DNA from: Euphorbia lathyris
Lineage: Eukaryota > Streptophyta > Magnoliopsida > Malpighiales > Euphorbiaceae
Direction: 5' to 3'
Assembly: GCF_963576675.1 (NCBI RefSeq)
Contig: NC_088911.1
Span: 79,451,256-79,515,255, forward strand
Length of the DNA stretch: 64,000 bases
Shown here: piece after piece, positions 43,956 to 56,014 of the stretch
How positions within the stretch are numbered: position 1 is the first letter of the stretch
Layout of the letters: each line of letters opens with the position of its first letter
Notes under the pieces: generated by a model
Told to the model about the DNA's origin: nothing
The model's input: only the letters and a program-made list of their open reading frames with translations
Databases searched by the model: none
Position numbers and translations under genes: made by a program

Positions 43956-46900
43956 ATGCAGGTAAGCCTGAGATGTGCCGAAAAGTCAAAGATGTGGTAT
44001 ATTGACAGCGCATGCTCAAGGCATACGACGGGTGATGAAACTCAGTTCATCACGTTTGAATGTAAACGAGGAGGGAGTGTAAGTTTTGGAGACAACAAGA
44101 AGGGTAAGATAGTAGGCTCAGGAACCATCGGAGGTAACCCTACTATTGAATCTGTCTCCCTAGTCAGCGGACTCAAATATAACTTACTCAGCGTAGCTCA
44201 GCTATGTGACAATGGGAGAAAAGTTATATTTGATGCTACTGGATGTAAAATATACGAGGGTAAAACTAATGAGTTAATTTTAACCGCCCCTCGGATAGAT
44301 AATGTCTTTATGCTAGACTTAGAGAAAAAGTTTTCAAAAACTGTGTGCTTAGTAACAAAGGAAGAAAATTCCTGGCTATGGCACAGGAGACTTGGTCATG
44401 TAAGCATGGACCTCCTGGCCAAATTAGCAAGAAAGCAATTGGTTGAGGGACTGCCTGAACTTAAATTTCAAAAAGATCAATTATGCCATGCTTGCCAAGC
44501 TGGAAAACAAACCAAGCAATCTTTTCACAGTAAAAACTTTGTCTCAACTAAGCGTCCGTTAGAAATGCTACACTTGGATCTCTTTGGTCCAGTCCAGCCG
44601 CTGAGTCTGGGTGGAAGAAGGTTTTCCTTGGTTATTGTAGATGATTTCTCTCGGTACACATGGGTTATCCTGCTGACCAGTAAGGATGAGACCTTTGAGA
44701 CATTTTCAAACTTGCTTAGAAAAATTGAAAATGAGAAAGACCTAAAATTAGCTCATATCCGTAGTGATAATGGTGGAGAATTCAAAAACCAAAAGTTTGT
44801 TGAATTCTGTGAAGCCAGCGGCATTGACCACAATTTCTCTGCTCCTAGAACGCCTCAGCAAAATGGGGTTGTTGAAAGGAAGAACAGAACTCTGGTTGAG
44901 ATTGCCAAGACAATGCTGGATGAGCATAGGCTTCCAAAGTATTTTTAGGGAGAAGCTGTTAACACAGCATGCTATATTCTGAATAGGGCTCTAGTTAGAC
45001 CTATACTTAAGAAAACCCCTTATGAACTTTGGAAAGGACGAAAGCCCAACATTGGATACTTTCGTGCCTTTGGCTGTAGATGCTTTATTTTAAATACCAA
45101 AGATAGCTTAGCCAAATTTGATTCAAAAGCTGATGAGGCTATCTTTCTAGGCTACTCAACAAACAGCAAAGCATACAGAGTTTTTAATAAGAGAACACAA
45201 GTATTAGAAGAATCTATACATGTGCAATTCGATGAAACTGACCCTACAGGAAGATACCAGCCGCTGATAGAAGATGAACCAAACTCAGCACCTGCTGATC
45301 AAGAACCAGCTACTGAGTCCTTCACAAAACGGCTGACCAAGAGTAAGAGTGAACCTAAGATTACTTTCACTGACCAATCTACTTCTGCAGAGAATGTTGA
45401 AACACAGATAGAACAAGACATAAATCTACCCAAGGAGATAAGAGTCCTAAGAGGGCATTCAGAAAATGCAATTCTTGACTCAGCTGGAAATACGCTGATG
45501 ATAAGGAATCAACTAAGGAAGTATCTCGGCAATGTAGCTTTCGTCTCAGTACAAGAGCCGAAGAACTTTGCCGAAGCTGAGCATGATGAATTCTGGATGA
45601 ATGCCATGCAAGAGGAACTCGACCAATTCAGGAGGAATAATGTATGGGAGCTAGTGCCACATCCAAGGAGCCAAAAGACCATTGGAACGAGATGGGTCTT
45701 CAGAAACAAGCTGGATGAACAAGGAAACGTAGTCAGAAACAAGGCAAGACTTGTAGCTCAGGGCTACAGTCAGCAAGAAGGTATTGACTATGGTGAGACC
45801 TTTGCCCCAGTGGCAAGGCTAGAAGCAATTAGGATTTTATGTGCATATGCATCGTATATGAATTTTAAACTGTTTCAAATGGATGTTAAAAGTGCATTTC
45901 TTAATGGAGTAATAAACGAGGAGGTCTATGTCAATCAGCCTCCAGGGTTTGAAGATTCTAAGTTCCCAAACCACGTTTACAAACTCAAAAAGGCTTTGTA
46001 TGGCCTCAAGCAAGCACCACGTGCTTGGTATGAGAGGCTGGCCAACTTCTTACTGACTAGAGATTATGTCAGGGGTCAAGCTGATACAACCTTATTCATT
46101 AAGAGAAAGGGTAAAGATACCCTGCTGGCACAAATATATGTAGATGACATTATATTTGGTGCTACTAATGAATCTATGTGCAAGGAATTTAGCAAACAAA
46201 TGCAGACTGAATTCGAAATGTCAATGATGGGAGAACTCAACTTCTTCCTCGGACTTCAAATTAAACAAGGAAAGAATGGCATATTCATCAGTCAAGCTAA
46301 ATATGCCAAGGAGATATTGAAGAAATATGAACTAGAACATTGTAAGCCAATATCCACTCCTATGGGCACTGACACTGTCCTCTGTGCTGATGAGAATGGT
46401 AAGTCAGTAGACAGCAAATTGTACCGAGGTATGATTGGCTCTTTACTTTACTTAACAGCAAGTAGACCGGACATTCAGTTCTCAGTATGTTATTGTGCTA
46501 GATATCAAGCTAACCCTAAGGAATCCCATTACATAGCTGTAAAAAGGATCCTTAGATATTTGCAAAGCTCAGTTAATGCAGGTTTGTGGTATCCAAATAC
46601 TCATGATTTTACACTCATTGGATACACTGACGCTGACTATGGCCGAGATAAGCTGGAAAGAAAAAGCACCTCTGGTGGATGCCATTTCCTAGGAAGCTGT
46701 CTTGTATCTTGGTTCAGCAAGAAGCAGGCATCAGTAGCCCTGTCCACAACTGAAGCTGAGTACATTGCTGCTGGAAGCTGTGTTGCTCAAGTCCTATGGA
46801 TTAATCAATAGCTTGAAGATTATGGTGTTCAAACAAAGACAATTGAAGTTAAATGCGACAACAAAAGTGCAATTAACCTCTCAAAGAACCCAATCCAGCA

Positions 46901-47084
46901 CAACAGGATGAAGCATGTCAGCATAAGACATCACTTCATCAGAGATCATGTACTCAAGGAAGAAATCAAGCTGACTTATGTACCAACAGATGAGCAGCTC
47001 TCTGATATCTTTACAAAGCCTCTAGCACGAGAGCAATTCAGCATACTGAGAGAAGCCATTGGTATGTTTAATCCACTGTCTTAA
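43956..47084 (+). pseudogene. SIRE copy 1 pol, two nonsense codons
   Basis: Protease ([10 protein letters not shown]), GAG-pre-integrase finger (HRRLGHVS…CHAC), integrase DDE ([25 protein letters not shown]), RT (YVDDIIFG) and RNase H ([23 protein letters not shown]) are all in one frame. Breaks: TAG at 44946-44948 where copy 2 has Trp, and TAG at 46809-46811 where copy 2 has Gln. The open frame then runs to TAA at 47082. The first ATG follows the gag stop by 5 nt in another frame. Confidence 0.92.
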
Positions 47085-47555
47085 ATTCCTAAGTAAAAAT
47101 GTGATATGATGCATGCTGAATGAATGTTAACATGCTGAGTGTTTTAAAGAGTATCTGTCAAAATCACATGCCAAGAAATAAATGCATACTGAGTGAGTTA
47201 TCTCATGCCGAGTAACTAAACCTCTACAACTATCCGTTGAACAAAACTGACTACTCAGAATACGAAACATTTATACCAACAAACGCTGAGTAAAGGTAAT
47301 CATTTGCATTTAATGCAACCGCACGCGTAATGACACCTGTACTGCGCATGCACCGAAAACGTCGTAAAGTGTCATAAATGTCAGATTTTCTGCCGACTGG
47401 ACAACCCAAGGGCAAAACCGACTTAAATTCAAACGCAAACCTAAGTTAAAAATCTATAAATAGTAGGTATTTTCCCACTACCACTCTCCACGCATACTGA
47501 ACTTTAGAAAGCTTCAGATTTTCCTTAAGCACTTAAGAGCCTCAGAACTTCAAAA

Positions 47556-49211
47556 ATGTCCCTCAACAAAAGTACCTTCTCTCCAAACCTAAAATCCACT
47601 GATCAGGCTGGTCCTTCAACTAGCATGGTAAGAAGGATGATCAAGGTCCACTCTTGGGCCAAGAATCAAGAAGTACTAAGGAGCCGATACTTTCCTTCTG
47701 GCTTCGTCTCTTCTGAGAAACCATTCTGTGAATGGATAGAAAAGAACAAATGGGAAGGTCTCTTCTCTCTTTCCGGACAAACCTATCCTACGATAGTGAG
47801 AGAATTCTACTCCAACCTGCACGTTGATGCAGATGACTCCGACTACTTAGAGACCACAGTTAAAGGTCAAAAGATAGTGATCACTCCTGATTATCTAGCA
47901 ACACTGCTGGAAATACCAAACACAGGAATACAGTTCAGGACAACAAAGGAGCCCATACCAAAAGCCATCGCAGAAAAGATGAAGGGGTTCTGTAAACCCA
48001 GAGACTACAAAGGAGAAGTACCCAGCACCTGCATGGGCAAAAATCAGAAGATGGTCCATTTCATGATGACCAACTTCATCTTTCCTAAACTCAGCTCACC
48101 CTCATCCGCCTCCAACTTTGAACAATGTTTCATCTGGCATATGCTGACAGGCACTCCATTCAATCTTCCTGTCTTCTTGGTCGGAGCTTTTCAACGAAGT
48201 GGAAGGAAGCTTCGTTTGGGTTATCTCATCACAAAGATAATTCAGGACAAGAATATAGAGACTATAGGTGAAATAAGTTCCTCAGGAAATGTTATCACTG
48301 CAGGAGTGCTGAATGGCCTATCACATAGTCAACCCTTGAAAGGATATGACGGAAATGGAAGCACTGAGGAGGAGGATATTATGGCTGACACTGAGCAACC
48401 CATTGGAGAAATGGAAAATCTAACAGATCTGGATGATGCTATAGCTCATGTTATGGCTGAAACTGCTCAAACTGAGTATACTTCCACTGTGCCATCTGAG
48501 ATTGCTCAAGATGAGAAGAAGAAGAAAAAGGGAGCCTGCTCGAAGGATATTCGTACTGTCCCTAGAAAGGTAAGGCTAATGGAAAGAAACAAGAAGAAAG
48601 CTGATCAGGACCTAGCTGAGTCAGCTCAGAAGAAAATGAGAACAGAAAAAGAAACTGTCGCTGAGCCCAACATTACTCAAGGGAGGTCTCCACAAAAACA
48701 AGCCTCTGTTCCTCAAAGTGAGAAATAAGCCAAAACCCCTGCTAGTCCAAAAGAAGTTCAACTCCCACCTCACAGCAACTCAGCACCTGAAGTCAACACA
48801 CCCCGTAGTCCTGTTGCTACTCAAGGCACTCAGTTCGAGCCCACTTCTGCCAAATTTGCACACCTAGGTGCTACTGAATCAGGACGGCGTGTCATTGCCT
48901 CAGCTAACAATCTGCTTCAAGAACAAGCTCATCCTCCACCAAACCATGACCAGTCCTCTCATCCACCTGTAACTCACCAAATTCTGCGTGAAATCCATGA
49001 CTTGATCAACCACTTCTCTGCGGTTCAGACGCAGCAACCAACACAAGCTCAGATGACCAAGATGACCACACTCATGTTGACTATGGTCAATCACATGAAT
49101 TCGTTGGAGGGTCAAATTCGTCTGCTGCAAGAACAAGCCAAGTCTCCTGACCCTACCGTCAATTTGCCTACTGCTGATGCTGGCAAAACGGGGGAGAAAA
49201 GTGGCAACTAA
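47556..49211 (+). pseudogene. SIRE third ORF (env-position) with one in-frame UAA
   Basis: The ATG at 47556 opens a protein of about 551 residues if the single TAA at 48726-48728 is discounted; the frame is open on both sides. The N-terminal 250 residues form a folded-looking domain (…FYSNLHVDADDSDYLETTVKGQ…) of the kind found in plant transposon 'PMD-like' or C-terminal extra ORFs. The rest is acidic, then Lys-rich, and ends in a short coiled-coil-like segment (MTTLMLTMVNHMNSLEGQIRLLQEQ). No clear signal peptide or transmembrane helix is seen, so calling it an envelope is not supported. The function is unknown. Confidence 0.75.
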
Positions 49212-49720
49212 GGAGAAGGAACTCCAAGTTAGAAGTTAGAAAAACTAGAGAGTTAGAAGTTAGGAAGAAGAATTTTTTATGCCTTGTCCTTTTTATTTTC
49301 TATTTTAAAAATTCAATATGCCTAACTTCTGTTACTTTTGGAATACTTGCATTACTATTTAACTATTAGTTATCCGTCCTTCAAATGCCAAGTATTATCT
49401 GAATGCATGCTGCGTTTAAAAATTAATGTTTGAACTTGTCTAAAATAAACCATTGAACAAATAATTTACTCAGCGCTCTGTCACTATACAGTACTTCCGC
49501 TGAATACTGAGTAAAATAGAATATGTCCCATAAGCTGACCTATACCTGAAAACTGACCTTAGACTTATTCAATTAAACCTTAGAATGTTTAGAATAAAAC
49601 TAAGTCAGTAGCTCAGCCCTGACGGGGGAGTTCACTTAATCAAAAAGGTCAACTATCATGGGGGAGCTCAACGCTGAGTTCCTTGCTGATTAGTTTTGCC
49701 AACATCAAAATGGGGGAGTT

Positions 49721-51077
49721 TGTTGAAACACCTTTCCACAGGATTTTGATTTGACAAAATTAATTAAGTGAAATTAAATATTCTATAACACAATAAGTTT
49801 AAATGCTTTGATTTATTGTTACTAATGTGTTTGTTCAATGTTGAGTTTATAATTGTTATAAGACATAAAGATCATAAGGCCCAAGCCCTATATGGAAGTC
49901 AAGGCCCAAGTCAAACAAGACCAAGATCACTCAGCCCGCGTATCTCCAAAACGCTGCCGTTGAAGTAATGAAACGCATACTGAGCAAAGAAGGATCGAGA
50001 AGATCCACGTAGACAACTTCGGTATGAAGCTGCTGAGCTGTCTCGACAAAACGTACAAGACAGCCGCTGACTACAAAGCAACTTCCAGACTAAGTATTTC
50101 CTCTGTTGGTAAAGAACAGAAGACGCAGGAAGCTGTCTGTTTGACATTACCCGATTTGGAGGAACATACTGCCACACTGACCGAAGAACAGAAGATGCTG
50201 GAATCTGATTGGCTAAGAGAACTGCTGACAGACTGAGTGAAAACGACCTGTAGCCGTTTCCCTCCAACGGTTATTTCGAAATTCGAAATAACCAGAAGCT
50301 CTCACAGCTCTCTATAAATAGAGCATTCAGAATCCACATTCAAAAGAGAACTTTGAGCAAAAGCCGTTACGCTGACCAAACGTATACAAAAGTTCTCCAT
50401 CAAAAGCAAAGCAAATTCTTACACTTCAAGCTTATTCATTTGTGTAAAAGTCTAGAGTGATTGATCCTCAATCATCTAAGGTGTTCTAGCAATTGTTGTT
50501 TAGGACAAATCTTAATCATTTCTAGGAATAGAAAGGAGAGGCTGAGTACTCGGTTTTAAGTACTCAGCGGAGAGATTAGGATTGAGTAGAAGTATAGAGG
50601 AAGGTACTCTTGTCATACTCAATTGCTGATATTGTAAAAGGTTTGAGGCTCTACCTTTAAAGAGCTCAGTAGAGGATTTGAAATCTCGAAAGTGTTCCGG
50701 GGACAGGACGTAGGCTTAGAAGAAGCCGAACCTGGATAAATCTGCTGAGTGAAGTATTTCTAAACCTTAACTACTTATTTATATTGCTTGCTTAAAACAA
50801 ACTAAAACTGACCAAGTAAAAGAGGTCAAGCTGAGTTGTGCACTGCCGACGAATTAGTTCAGGAATAGACTCTAAGTGCTACTTCCTGACCTAAGCAACG
50901 AAACTGACCTAGTCACTAGTTGACTAAGCCAGTGTCTTGTCGATTGATCAGCGCCGCTGTCATATAATCTTTTCTTAAGAAAAAGAAATTTGCCCTAATC
51001 ATTCGAAAAGGTTAAAATAGTTCCTAACCCCCCCCCCCCCCTTGGAACTATATTTGCAACCTTACAAGGGACCAACA
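49721..51077 (+). repeat. SIRE copy 1, 3' LTR
   Basis: Nearly identical to 40780-42133. The 3-bp length difference is due to the C run, 14 bases here (51028-51041). The polypurine tract lies directly before it. Confidence 0.95.
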
Positions 51078-51247
51078 CATATCTCTAGGGAGAGATTCAA
51101 TATGCTCAATCTCTCTAGTTAACAACCTATGGACAAAGGTACTGGAGAAGGCGATATTATCTAAATCCATAAGGTGTCCGAAACATCTATTTTTAAAGGC
51201 CTTTATCGATGAGGAACAAAATGTGAAGTCACCTCTTTCTAGTGTAA

Positions 51248-51248
<1 letters not shown>
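51078..51248 (-). pseudogene. DUF1985-type gene remnant, part 2
   Basis: On minus it encodes …GDFTFCSSSIKAFKNRCFGHLMDL…VHRLLTREIE…, the N-terminal half of the DUF1985 domain. It joins in frame to the part starting at 40779 when the SIRE element and one TSD copy are removed. It is bounded at left by a (TA)n tract. Confidence 0.6.

Positions 51249-51249
<1 letters not shown>

Positions 51250-51302
<53 letters not shown>
51250..51302. repeat. (TA)n microsatellite
   Basis: About 26 TA units. Confidence 0.95.
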
Positions 51303-51307
<5 letters not shown>

Positions 51308-51713
51308 GAGGAACAAAAGTAACAATTGGCATAATTATAGAGCACTTGCTTATGTGTCAAAAGAATATAGCTTTTGCAAATTTGTAATTTTGTTATTTTA
51401 TTAGAATTAGTATTAATTATTTTTCAATTTCTTTTTAATATTCTTCACGGTTTATATTTTTCTTTTTGAACTCCTCTAACCACATTCTGCGCCTACTCAA
51501 TTACTTATTTTCAAGAAGATGATCATGTAGAGTCTTCTTTCTTGGTTCAAACTTCTATCCCCGATTCTATTGCTTTCTACTACCTCTTTATTCCAGTTCC
51601 TATGTTTTGTTCTCTCCCTCAATTTGCGATTCAACTTCTTAAATCGCCTCATTGACTCATTTCAGCAATCGACATGTGACTAAACTGATTACCATTCATC
51701 CTAAAGTCTCAAA
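51303..51713. other. Intergenic, nothing recognised
   Basis: AT-rich and CT-rich sequence without a supported gene. Confidence 0.4.
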
Positions 51714-52161
51714 TGTTGGAGTTTTATGTCCTATAAATAATTGTTATAGGATATAAACTAATTGTAAATGAATCGTTCGTTATCATTTGTTTTATAAGAT
51801 ATAGTATGTTTAACTATATAAAGGCATTAATCTTTTATCATAACTAATTAAGTTAAATAAAAAAAATCTCAAGTTTATTTAAGCAATCATAAACTGTTCA
51901 TAAAAGCATGAAGTGAGACTATACTTTATAATAAGTCAATAAACTTAAAACAATCCCAAGTCAAGTAATATGTTCATGGGATTAACATAGTGCTGTTGAG
52001 ACTTGCATGTAATAGTATATTCTCTTGTGAACAGAGAGTTGATCTCACAAGCTTTAGATATGGAGATATCTAAGCAATTACATGAATCCGGCGAAGGAGT
52101 TCGCTAGGATTGGGGACCCGACTTGAGATAACAGAATGGATGGATTTATCTAAATGTCACA
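51714..52161. mobile_element. LTR-like fragment
   Basis: Starts TGTTGGAG and ends at a CA just before the next LTR-like block. Its composition resembles plant copia LTRs. No TSD or internal domain was found. Confidence 0.3.
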
Positions 52162-52550
52162 TGTTGAAACACAATTTCTAAAAGTTTTTTATTCTGACAA
52201 AAATAATTTAATCAGAATCCTAAAATAATTTAATCAAGAAATTTAAGTTTAAATTGATTATTGCTAACCTTGTTGTTGAATATCTTAAGACATAACATTA
52301 ATTCAAATCAAAAGAAAATGGGTTCACAAAAATAAAAGGCCCAAAGACAAACCAGAAGCCCTCTAATTTGGAAGTCCAAAAGGAAAGACAAAGGACAGCT
52401 GGCATTGATAAAAGACAAATCACGCATGTTCCTTAGACTGACAAGAAGTGCATGCTACAGAAGCAATGTCCCCTCAATAGTGCCTATGTCCATCTTGCAG
52501 CAAAAAGTTGGTAGACTGCATGCAGAACCACGGCTCAAGACAGAAGAATA
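52162..52550 (+). mobile_element. Diverged SIRE-like LTR fragment
   Basis: Starts TGTTGAAACAC, like the SIRE LTRs at 40780 and 57492. It keeps the same order of blocks (gacaaaa-ttaat, aagacataa, aaggcccaa, gaagtc) at low identity. It is probably an old related LTR, truncated at right. Confidence 0.4.
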
Positions 52551-52638
52551 AATAATAATATTCAAGTAGTTGAATGGAAATCCAGAGTAAAAAAACTCAT
52601 CTACGGTGTCTTGACTCCTCAAAATGATACCTGTTAAG

Positions 52639-52720
52639 AATAAATAATAATAGTCAAAATATATACTAATACATGCAAAATAAATAATAATAGTCAAAAT
52701 ATATAATAATAATAAATGTA
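52639..52720. repeat. 41-bp AT-rich tandem repeat
   Basis: aataaataataatagtcaaa and its continuation occur twice, at 52639 and 52680, with a shorter related block near 52547. Confidence 0.7.
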
Positions 52721-53652
52721 TATCTGATCGTAGTTAACTGAGACTCAATTTTCTTGTGAACCTTCATCCAAACTGTATCGAGGGCTTTGGTGGAGGAATT
52801 AAGCCATTGCTTTAATTGGGCGTGTTCACTCTCCACTCTATAGGTAGTTCTGTTGCCAAAGTGTAGGACATTCTTCATCCATGCAACAACAAACTTCTCA
52901 TTCTGAACTAACCACGTCCCCTCAACATAAGAGACAACCTGAGGATACCGTCTCATTGTATCCCTCATCTGCATCACATTTTTCTTGTATTCCTCTATTG
53001 TTGGGGCTTCCGTAATCTTTTTTCCACTTTCCATTCTTGAATAACTAGACATAATCCTTATATTTTCCCATTATTTTGTACACCTTATCTTCTACATCCT
53101 TATTGATATGCCAAGTACTTAGCAAGTAAGGTGTTTCTGGGAAAATCTCTCTAATCGGTCTCATCAAACCCAGCTCCTGATCAGTGACAATAGTCGTGGG
53201 GTTCACATCAAACCTAATCAAATTTCTCAGCCTCTCCATCACCTAATGATAGCTCAGCTCAGTCTCCTCTTTCATAATTGAATAAGCTATCTTGAAGTTG
53301 TTGTTACATGGAGTCATCCCAACAATTTAAAAAAATGGCATCTTGTACTTATTCGTTTTGTATGTTGAATCCATGCCAATATACTAGTGGTAGGTTTGGA
53401 GTAATTCCACCGACTCTGGATGTGCCATAAACATATGCGTCAACACACCAGTATCTAGCTCGGCAATTGTCCAATGCGCATACTTGTTCTCGATAGCTAA
53501 ATGGAAAAATTGACTGACCACGTCTCTACCCTTAAAACCAATCTTCCTCAATTGATTTATGTACTTATACACATGTTTTCTAGTTGGATTGTATATTGGA
53601 TGCTTTTCTTGAAGTACCGCCAAAATAGCATACGGCTTTGCTTGAGCCGTAC
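52690..53652 (-). pseudogene. MULE transposase remnant (FAR1/MURA type)
   Basis: Read on minus from 53652: …HPIYNPTRKHVYKYINQLRKIG…; GMDSTYKTNKYKMPFF, the first catalytic Asp region; TIVTDQELGLMRPIREIFP, the second Asp region; STWHINKDV; then a C-terminal segment WMKNVLHFGNRTTYRVESEHAQLK. In-frame stops occur near 53243, 53329 and 53386, and the frame shifts near 53045. Family: MULE-domain transposases, from which the FAR1/FHY3 factors derive. It is cut at 53652 by the gypsy LTR, so the 5' part should lie beyond the window. Confidence 0.8.
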
Positions 53653-55877
53653 TGTAACATCTCAATCTTGTGCATTCATGACATTTAGACACATGCATTA
53701 CACGATATTAATTAGAGAAAATTTTACATCTTACATGTGAGTCACCCCATGATAGATTCAAATAGAGTGTAAAATCGGGATAATGTGTAAATGTAGAAAA
53801 TAAAGGTAAATGTGTCTTCAAAGCACATAAACTAGATGAGTAGTTAACAAATACATAATTAGCATGATAATTGATTAATTATAGTATTAGTTAACACTAA
53901 TCATAAGTGTAACAATGAAAGGGGATGTAGTTGGAAATACACAAATTGGTTTGGACAAATTTGTAACAATGCTAACCTAGATGGATAAACATAATGATTT
54001 AATAAATATAATAAAAAAACAAAGGATATAGTTCAGATTTATCCTGAACCTTTTGGGTAACAATTCCTTAAAGAACAAAAAGAGAAAAAGGAAGAGAAGA
54101 AGAAGAAGGATAAGAAGAAGAGGTAGAAGAAGGTATGTTGTTCACTTGTTTTGTACACTCAATTTCGTGTCTTTAGACTCCGATTTTGAGAATCTTAAAG
54201 AAGAGAAAGTTGTAAGGTTATGTTTTAGTTAAATTCCAGAATTAGTTTCATGCTATTTGGGTAAGTATACTAGGAGATATGATAGTATCAATCAGACTAG
54301 GTCTAATCTGCAATCTGTACTTGAGTTGTTTCTTTTTGTATAGTTTGGGACATCTTAGGGTCCGAATTTGAGGAAGGTATAAAAATTAAAATTGATCCTT
54401 TATGTGTTGAGTAAACCTCTGTAAAGTTTGGTTAGGATTGGATAAGTAAGTAGTGAGAAAATCACTAAGGAAGTGTAGGTGTGCTGTGTTGCATAGATGC
54501 TGAAACAGGGTCAACTTGTAAATTTTACTGGAAATTATGTAGAGCTCTTAAAATTCTGATATTTGGATATATTATACCACTATATGTCTAGTTTTCTTAC
54601 CAAAAAGAATCAGAGCAATAGGAGTTATACATTTTAAGTTATGATTAAATTAGCAAAACTGGTACAGGTGCATTGATGCTGAGATAGGATGCCAAAGAAA
54701 ATTTTTCCATAAATCGGGTGGTTCTGTAAAAATTATAAAATTTTCATATGATCTTCATATATGAGTCAGGAGTATAACAAAACAAGAATTAGGTCATTTG
54801 GTTTAGTATAGAGAGAGTTACAAGGTTTTTGGTATGGACGGGTTATTGAGAAATATTATGTGATCTTGAAGTTTACGGAATAAAAGAAGAATAAGAAAAT
54901 GAAATTTGGTCAATAAAGAATGAAGTCTCTTTAATCATATGTGAACCAATACGTATAGGTACTCAAAACTTTGAAAACATTCCGGAGGAAGGTACAAGTC
55001 GCCGTCAAGGAAGCTAGCGACTTCGTTGTGAGTATAAACATGATATGAATATTTTGGCTTCTGAAGTTGTGATTGAAATGTTGATATGACTTGCTACTTC
55101 GTGATATAGTGCATTGTTTTGCTATGTTTGATGTGAATTGATAAATGATTGAAGTACTTGTGATGGAATGACTTAAATGCAAAGTATGTGTACATGTTGC
55201 ATAAAACGTAAATGGCGTTGTGGCATACCGGTTTAGGCACTTATGATTACTTGATTATATGGACTACTTGGACCTATATGGTCAAATATATGAACTACTT
55301 GGACCTATATGGTCATTTATATGGACTACTTGATTATATGGGCCGAAAGGTCGAATTATAAAATTACAAGGTTGTACAGCAATACCTGTGTTACCGTTTA
55401 CCTGCTACTTGATCCCGAGAAGTGTCTAGTTGGTGGTGTCACAACAAAATTAAGAAAAGGCTTATCATTTGCATATGCATGAATTTGTACATGTGTATGT
55501 GTATGTGCTTTATAATTCATTGATTGTTTATATTCACTGAGTGGCGACTCATATAAATCGCTAAATTTTTCAGTTGGTTGATGAAGTAGATGACCAAGAG
55601 TTTCTAGAAGGTTCAGATATTGTAGATAGCATGGATGAAAGGTCGGTTGGCTGTGTTCCATCTCGCGCTCTCTCCTCTCATTCCTAGTATGTAGAATATT
55701 TGAAGTTTTGGTGAACTACAAATATAGTCTGTAACATATGTAAGCATAAATAAAGTCTGTAATCTAAATGATTACATATATGTATGTGTTTTTGTATGTT
55801 TTGAATGACTATGAGATATAGAATCAATATTGTCTGATATGTGTTAAAACTAAGTGATATATGGCGAGGGTGTTACA
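53653..55877 (+). repeat. 5' LTR of the gypsy element (2,225 bp)
   Basis: Begins TGTAACATC and ends GTGTTACA, an 8-bp inverted terminus. It holds a purine-rich tract (54080-54135) and short tandem repeats of 'ggacctatatggtca' at about 55269-55316. The presumed TSD cgtac (53648-53652) cannot be checked on the right. Confidence 0.8.
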
Positions 55878-56014
55878 TTTGTTGGTATCAGAGCAGGGAT
55901 ATGACCATAGGGACATACATATGCATACATGACATCATATTTATATGCATTGTCGATAACATGAGATTGTAATCATATAGGTTTGTGAAAGTTGGTGAAG
56001 AGAATAGGAACGGA

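Larger units (their letters stand above)
40780..51077 (+). mobile_element. Complete SIRE-type Ty1/copia element, copy 1
   Basis: 10,298 bp with LTRs of 1,354 and 1,357 bp and a perfect 5-bp TSD (catat, 40775-40779 and 51078-51082). The order is LTR, Met-tRNA PBS (tggtattagagc, 42136-42147), gag, protease-integrase-RT-RNase H, an extra env-position ORF, PPT (atgggggagttt, about 49709-49720), LTR. Large size, long LTRs and the third ORF fit the SIRE/Maximus lineage. About 17 LTR differences by eye (near 1.3%). It splits the DUF1985 remnant. Confidence 0.95.
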
